64,000 nt of DNA from Branchinecta lynchi (Eukaryota; Arthropoda; Branchiopoda; Anostraca; Branchinectidae), in assembly GCA_023053575.1 (NCBI GenBank), contig JAKZAP010000012.1, forward strand, positions 7,068,230 to 7,132,229, given 5' to 3'. The position numbers and the translations under genes are program-made. How positions within the stretch are numbered: position 1 is the stretch's first letter; every line of letters begins with the position of its first letter. Under the pieces are notes generated by a model, which saw only the letters and a list, made by a program, of their open reading frames with translations, was not told the DNA's origin and did not search any database. Shown here one piece after another: positions 58,177 through 64,000 of this stretch.

Positions 58177-60845
58177 TGAACAGATCAGTCTCTATAGTTT
58201 CGTTGAATATTAACGGGACGAAAGATAAAGGCTCCCTAATCGATGAACTAATTAGCAGTTATGATATTGTTTGTCTGCAAGAACACCTCCTTACTGCTAC
58301 TAGCGTGAATTTTCTACAGCGTAGCTCGCATCATTTGCTGTTCAGTACTAATGCACGTTCAACTTTTGGTCGCCCTTCTGGTGGACTCGCATGTTTTGTG
58401 CATAAGAAACTAAATGGACTGCAACCAAACTGCATTCATTCCGACGACCGTTTTCAAGCTATTCGACTTGGGGACAGTGTCATTATTAATTGTTACCTTC
58501 CGCATAATACACGTAGAGTGCAGTCGCTTAATAACTTTGCAAAAGCGTGCTCAAGCCTTGGATCGCTAATGAAGCTGATTTCAGACCAGTCTCTGAACTA
58601 TATCATTCTTGGCGACCTTAATACAAACATCCGCTGTGACTCTACTAGGACAAATTGTCTTCTGGATTCTCTGCCTGATTTTAAGATCGTACAAAAAGAC
58701 TGCGAACACACTTATATTCACAACTCTGGTAGTGTTTCCGATCTTGATCATGTAATTTGCTCGTCCCTTCTTGATATATCTACCGTTCATGTGCATACTG
58801 ACGAGAACGATATCGATCACTTGCCGATTTCTTTTAGTGTGTTAATTGCGTGTGAAAACTACGCACCCCCGACGAAACGAAGCGCAAAATGGTTTCAACG
58901 AAGTAATTGGGATCGAGCTAATATTACCTTATATATTTCGTCTCTTGCAATGTTATTGAGTACTATTCGTGTGCCGTACCATTTACTTCAGTTGAAAGTT
59001 ACAAGTGCAAATGCGAAATCTGAGCTTAACTCGTATTACGCTCAGATTCTTTCCGCAATAAAACGTTCGGAGCTTTTATCTGTACCTCAGGAAAGAGTGA
59101 GAATCGGAACCCGTCAGCCTATTTGGCGTATTGATCCCGAGCTGAACTCGGTTAAAAAGCGGGCTAAGTTTTGGCTTCGAATTTGGTCCGACTGTGATCG
59201 GCCTAAATCCGGAGCAGTGTGTGATATTAAGAATAGTACTAAGCGGGCATATAAGAAGCATTTACGTGCGGCCCGTTATAAAGGTTTGGATTTTCCACGC
59301 GGCCAACATGATTGGCATAATGTAATAAATTCTTCTAAACTGGACCATAGAACCAGTAACACTCCGGTTGATTTGATCAGTGTGTCTATGTGGGTGTCTT
59401 ACTATACTTCCATTTTTTCGCGTATGAATATTAATATTCATTATCATTTTGAAAAGTTATTATCTCGGATTTTGCCACATCGTCTGTCTCAGCACCAAGT
59501 AATACCGATTTCTGTTGATGCTGTGCGTAGAGCTATTTGTCGTCTGAAATCTAAGTCCGTTGATGTAGACGGGATTAGTAAGAATCTTTTAAGAGTTGAT
59601 TGTCCGCGATTGTTGTCTCATTTGCAGTTGCTTTTTCAAATGTCACTATGTTGTTCAGTAGTCCCGGATAGTTTCTTGTGCGGTACGGTCAGCTCTATTT
59701 TAAAGCGCGGTAAGGACCCGTTTTCTTGTTCTTCGTACCGTCCTATAACCGTTGCTTGCAATCTTAGTAAAGTGCTCGAATACCTTTTGCTGCCTTTTGT
59801 AAATTCTAATGTTAATTTTGGTGCAAATCAGTTTGGGTTCCAGAGGGGTCTTGATTGTCAGCATGCGCACAGGGTTCTTTCTTCTCTTCTAGTCGATGCT
59901 TCGAAGAAAGGTGATGGCCTTTATATATGCGCTCTTGACCTTTCGAAAGCTTTTGACTCTGTTGTACATTCTCATGCTCTTTATTCTTTGTCTTCCAGTG
60001 GTATTAACTTCTCTGTCATTCATCTCCTAAAGTACTGGTATGGGAATTCTTTCCTCCGTCTTAAAACTGGTGATGGTCTTTATTCAGATTCTCTAATTCG
60101 CGTAAGGCAAGGTGTGAGACAAGGTGGTGTTTTGTCTCCTTCTATTTTCAAACTGTGTGTTTCTAATGTTTTGAATAGTCTTCCGACTACATGTTTCTGA
60201 GGAAATTCTAATGTCTCATACCTAGCTTACGCGGATGACATTCTCTTAATTAGTCGTACCCGGAAGGGGCTCTCAGATTCTGTGGGCTTTGTTGCTTCTT
60301 CTTTCTCCAGGTTGGGACTTTCTCTAAATGTTGATAAATGTGAGTTCCTTACTTTCAACGCTAAGTCTTCTTCTAGATCATCACTTACTTGTTTAAATTT
60401 TTCTATACCTTTGGTTGAATCTATTAGGTGGTTGGGAATCTCGATTACTAGTAATCTACGGTCACTTCGTTCGCGTACAGTTTCTGACGCTAAGCTTAAG
60501 CTCCAGATTGGTTACTCAAAAATTGTTGCTAACAGAAGTAAATATAACCGTAATGCATTAGCGAAACTGTACTCGACCTATTGTGACCACTCTGTTTTAT
60601 TTTTGTCTGGGTTGTTTCCAATTTTTCTTAAAAAAGATATCCAAGCTCTCCGATCCGCGTATTTCCGGTACTTGAGATTTTTACTTTATTTGCCACCGTG
60701 GTATAAGAATAGACAAATTATCCAGAATTTTAACGCTTCGGATGTCACGGCAAAGCTGGCCTTGCTACACGAGGGGTTATCCGGGTCTGCAGTTTCGAAC
60801 CTTGAGCCTTTCCATGGTCTTCTACAATGTTTTTCTCGTAGTTGA
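58176..60845 (+). CDS. LINE ORF2 endonuclease-reverse transcriptase (one internal TGA)
   Basis: The start ATG (58176-58178) overlaps the ORF1 stop; an upstream in-frame ATG at 58095 lies inside ORF1 and is less likely. The N-terminal APE-type endonuclease shows SLNINGT, VCLQEH, LGDLNTN and DHLPISF. The reverse transcriptase shows SYRPIT, FGFQRG, ALDLSKAFDSV, VRQGVRQGGVLSPS and YADDILLIS (YADD at 60228-60239, about residue 685). A C-terminal helical region runs to the stop at 60843-60845; total length is about 889 codons, normal for the family. A single TGA at 60198-60200 interrupts the frame 9 codons before YADD. No frameshift is present and the frame resumes directly, so this copy is one substitution from open. 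Readthrough cannot be excluded. Confidence 0.85.
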
Positions 60846-60953
60846 GTTATTTTCTTTCTTTTTGGTTTCTTTTTTGTTTATTTAGCTTATTACTCCACTT
60901 TTTCTTGAATGTTGTAGTGGGTTAAAAATAAATTATTATTATTATTATTATTA
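60846..60953 (+). repeat. LINE 3' UTR with terminal hairpin and (TTA)n tail
   Basis: CTCCACTTTT and AGTGGGTTA form a short stem (CCACT/AGTGG), followed by AAAATAAA and about seven TTA repeats. The same plan recurs with a different stem sequence in the tails at 12520-12690, 13038-13240 and 28628-28700, suggesting the hairpin is the RT recognition element. Confidence 0.75.
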
Positions 60954-61684
60954 TATCAACCTCAATGTACTGCTAGGATTCCTAACTCGTAGCACTCGAT
61001 TAGAAGGCCGTAGGAATAAAATAAGTTCGTTTATCGCTAATCAAGGCTGACAGCTAATAAAATGGGCCAGTTCAGAACGAGAAGGATGTTACAAATGCGC
61101 GGCGCACGCTGTCCTCGCTCGAGGACAAAAACCCCTAACGTCTCATCGCGCAAGTTTGGCCTTCTACCGGACGAAATTCTACAGCAATTTGAGTTTAATC
61201 ACCCATTTTGCTAAACAATAGATGTCTCTTATATGCTTCAAAATCAGTTGTTCCGTTTCGCTTTAGCTTGCTGTGTGCGATACACACTGTCCTCATCAGA
61301 GGACAGCCTCGTTCGTATCATGCTTACCATAGTTACAACCAGCAACAAAGAGCTAACAGTAGTACTTTTCAAGTCCTCTAGATACGTTTAGTGACCCTCT
61401 AAAAGAACAAAAGCCAGTATTCCTTGTGAAGACTGGAATAAAAATTCTTGACATGCCTGGTTTTGTACTATTTTCTGAAGTTGACATGACAAGTCTTAGA
61501 AAAATCGCCCAAAATCCAGCATAGAGTTTAGCGCAAACAAAAAAATGTGGCACGCTAATCGAGTCTTCCATTACACAGTGGTGCACGAAAAGTACCTGAA
61601 CTGCCATCTGGAGCTCTAAAATAAAATAGGATTTGGTATGTTCTCAGACGAGGACAGTATGTGCGAAGGGGTTAAAGCGGGACT

Positions 61685-62240
61685 TTTCACTGGGATCGAC
61701 CAAACAAGAGGCACGGCACGACATAGAGCGTGTTCCACCCTTCTAGCAATAGTTACTATTTCCGTTCCATCCTCACGAAAAGTTACTACGCTGACCGCTC
61801 CAACCTTGTCGGAATAGTAACTAATAGTTACTATTTGCTTACAATGCTCGGGAGCGTAGTAACTACGCATCTCTGTAACGTGATTGGTCGGATTCAACCC
61901 TGGCGTGAGATCCTGCTGGAAAATCGAAAAATCGTTCCGGCCTTGACGGCAAAAAGCCAGAATTCGTGACATCATGCGTAGTAACTACGGTAAGTAGGGT
62001 GGAACACGACATAGTGTAGGAGGCAGGAGTACTAAAAAGAAGCACGAAAACCATAAGGGGCCTTTCAGGCTTAGGAGTGAGGGGCAGGAACAATGTTCTC
62101 ACCTGCCTTCTTTTAGACTCTCGAGTTACGAACTCTCACTTACATGTCTTTTTCTATTACTTGCTAATCTCTTTTTATTACTCTCGCCTCCTGCACCATA
62201 CTGTTCTGTGCCGTGCCTCCTTTTAGTCGACCCTCTTTTC
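61685..62240. mobile_element. inverted-repeat element with a nested MITE
   Basis: GGGATCGACCAAACAAGAGG and CACGGCAC at the left mirror GTGCCGTGCCTCC and GTCGACCC at the right. Inner GGAGGCAGGAGTACTAAAAA mirrors TATTACTCTCGCCTCCTGCA. The MITE at 61729-62008 sits in the left arm. Confidence 0.65.
61729..62008. mobile_element. 280-bp hAT-type MITE, GTGTTCCACCC ends, copy 2
   Basis: Starts CGTGTTCCACCCTT and ends AGGGTGGAACACG. Flanks ACATAGAG and ACATAGTG are an 8-bp duplication with one change. Internal TAGTAACTACGC palindromes. Confidence 0.85.
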
Positions 62241-62290
62241 ACTGACAGATAAAATGTAATTCGTATAACTAAAGCCCCTAGATTCTTGGA

Positions 62291-62923
62291 ACTTCATGCT
62301 TTACTTCTGCCAAATTTCCGGTTTCGGCCGAATTCCGGAACTGCCAGTCCGGCAAAAACATAAAGTTCAAAATCGAATTCAGTGCATCTCTTTGCCCCTA
62401 TATCGAAAATCTAATCAGCTTCAAATAAAACTTTTACTTCTGACAAATTTTCCGGTTTTGGCCGGATTCCGGGCGAACTACTTGTCAGGGTAGAAAATGA
62501 TTTTCACCAAAATTTTCGGCATGCCCTTCTTACCCCTAAATCGAACATTTAATGAACTTCAAATAAAACTTTTGCTTTTAAGAAACTTTCCGGTTTTGGC
62601 CGGATTCTGGGCGAACTACTTGTCAGGGGGGAGAAAATGGTTATGGTTTTCATGTTCAGCATGTCTTCTTAGCTCTGAATCGATTTTCTTATCAGCTGTT
62701 TAAAAATATTTTGTTAGCCCCTTAATTTGGACCACCTCCCCACCCCTAAATGTAGGGCTACACAGCCCATATACGAATTCGACCTTTCCCTTGACCTAAA
62801 GAATCCTCATAACAAGTTTCATCAATACATCTCATTCCCTTCGAGAGTTATCGTGCTTACAGACGGACAACTTTTGAGATGTCATAGGTATCCCTCCACT
62901 TACGTTTTTAAGATCCCAAAAAG
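62291..62923 (+). mobile_element. 0.9-kb repeat family, copy 6, 5'-truncated
   Basis: Begins inside the core (CTTTACTTCTGCCAAATTTC), has two or three monomers, and ends in the usual 3' segment with a damaged palindrome (TTTTTAAGATCCCAAAAA). A solitary end of the same family, GGGATCCC plus CATTTGGTCTTG, is at 15310-15340. Confidence 0.65.
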
Positions 62924-63403
62924 CCTTCATAAAAAAATGACGACAGCGGGTTGTCTCAACAACTACATTTATTGTCAGGTACTTAGCATATGATACCTAA
63001 GTATGCATTTGAGATTAAGTACTTAAGTTCAAGTTGAACTGCAGATGGAGCACAGTGCTTAGAAGCTGCTGCTGGGGTTGCGCTCCCCTTAACGAAAGCT
63101 GAAATGATGGGACTGTTGTTACTTTACACAAAATCGGTGCAAATATTTCCTGAAATTCGTAAGATTTGTATTTTTTGTCCATTAATTCTTGTCGGTATGA
63201 TTCAGCCCAGATTCAGCCTTACCGGGCTTCAGTCAGTCAGTCGTATGTTTTAAGCCCCCTCTCGACTCCCAACAACTAGGGACCGCCCGTGCTTGCCACC
63301 CCGTCCCAATGAAAACAATTTGATGGCTGTCATCTGAATTTAACTCAAATCGTCAATACCGTATAGAGTTAAAGTGTGTCCACCATTTGGAGCAGGGTAA
63401 CTA
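62924..63403. other. no feature recognised
   Basis: No open frame with motif and no clear repeat structure. Confidence 0.5.
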
Positions 63404-63706
63404 TCAGTTGCGTTTGTGCAGATACCATGGTATCCGATACCACGGTATTAAGTCGTTTTTGCAGTTATCGTGGTATATGATATTCAGATACCACGTTCCG
63501 ACCGTGGTAACTGATCGTGCCCTGAAAAGTCATCTCACTTTCATCAGCTTTTGTCAAACTTCTAAAAGCGCAATTTCGGCAATTGTCGTTTTTGCAGAGC
63601 AACTATATATCAGATACCAGGGTCAGGGTAACTGCAAAAACGACTAATTGCAGATCCAGTTACCGTAGCAACAAATACCATAGTATCTGTAAAAACTCAA
63701 CTATCG
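63404..63706. mobile_element. palindrome-rich inverted-repeat element
   Basis: Ends CAGTTGCGTTTGTGCAGATA and TCTGTAAAAACTCAACT are inverted. Contains GATACCATGGTATC and CCACGGTA repeats. The uninterrupted relative of 31978-32584. Confidence 0.65.
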
Positions 63707-64000
63707 TTCGGTATAGGCTATTCCCGAGTGTTGGTACCCAAGTACCCAATGTTTGGCACGGCCTATCCAAAAATCAGCGATCTGATGAGGTACACTGAGC
63801 TGAACGTAGTAATCGTTGCAGGCTACTTGTATCGGTTTACATAGTATACAGTAGTTTTATTACTTAACATACTTCATGATGTGCTTTAACCCTGATAGCC
63901 AATGCCCAATCTTTTCGAAGTCCATCCCGGAAACAAACAATCAGGTTTGTATGACCAAAAGAGTTTGGATCGATTTATGAAGAAATCTGAGCAGCTAGAA

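Larger units (their letters stand above)
57007..60953 (+). mobile_element. full-length non-LTR retrotransposon (LINE), 3.95 kb
   Basis: The element has a short 5' UTR (about 96 nt), ORF1 (57103-58176), ORF2 (58176-60845), and a 3' UTR ending in a hairpin and a (TTA)n tail. TATCAA flanks both ends (57001-57006 and 60954-60959) and is taken as the target duplication. Removing the element restores a piggyBac-transposase-like reading frame across the junction, which fixes both boundaries independently. Two-ORF structure, ORF1 knuckles and an apurinic-type endonuclease fit the Jockey/I/CR1-type elements; I cannot assign the clade exactly. Confidence 0.88.
56267..61671 (-). mobile_element. decayed piggyBac-type transposon carrying the LINE
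   Basis: TTAA lies on both sides (56263-56266 and 61672-61675). Termini are inverted: CCCCTTCGCACA at the left and its complement at the right, each followed by a TCCTCGT-like subterminal motif. TTAA target and CCCTT-type ends are characteristic of piggyBac. Without the inserted LINE the element is about 1.46 kb. It keeps only the transposase C-terminal region, so much of the gene was deleted. GAGGACA repeats occur subterminally at both ends (near 56400, 61110 and 61290). Confidence 0.75.

Overview
This window looks like intron-rich, repeat-dense animal DNA, most likely from an invertebrate. Coding density is very low, introns are bounded by GT-AG sites, and both LTR and non-LTR retrotransposons and many short inverted-repeat elements are present. 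The phylum cannot be fixed from the sequence. The one host gene recognised is a naked cuticle (nkd) homologue on the minus strand. Three coding exons (38281-38344, 31361-31560, 24143-24247) join in phase and encode the N-terminus and the EF-hand region of this Dishevelled-binding Wnt antagonist. The gene's later exons were not found and probably lie left of the window. Most of the first 38 kb is therefore nkd intron and flank.

The right half is dominated by mobile elements. At 46233-53052 (minus strand) sits a 6.8-kb Ty3/Gypsy retrotransposon with near-identical 291/292-bp LTRs. Its pol order is inverted relative to ordinary Gypsy: gag-protease-integrase, then RT-RNase H, the order known from Gmr1-like elements. 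Its capsid C-terminus resembles a SCAN domain. A third frame downstream of RNase H encodes a second, isolated integrase HHCC domain. Its 5' leader carries about 38 short hairpins, phased mostly every 21 nt, in two covarying types. At 57007-60953 (plus strand) is a complete 3.95-kb non-LTR retrotransposon (LINE). Its ORF1 has zinc knuckles, its ORF2 encodes endonuclease and RT, and the two are joined by an overlapping TAATG stop-start. One TGA interrupts ORF2 just before the catalytic YADD. This LINE landed inside a decayed piggyBac-type transposon (56267-61671, TTAA-flanked) whose transposase remnant reads leftward. An older LINE remnant lies at 38480-39770.

The rest is a mosaic of non-autonomous repeats. 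These include a hAT-type MITE with long C/G homopolymers (four copies with perfect 8-bp target duplications), a roughly 0.9-kb family with palindromic TGGGATCCCA ends and a minisatellite core, fold-back elements with arms of 90-280 bp, and several MITEs nested in one another. There is also a recent 623/633-bp tandem duplication at 13038-14293 and a roughly 280-bp satellite-like array at 24255-25700. No rRNA gene, convincing tRNA gene or CRISPR array was seen.
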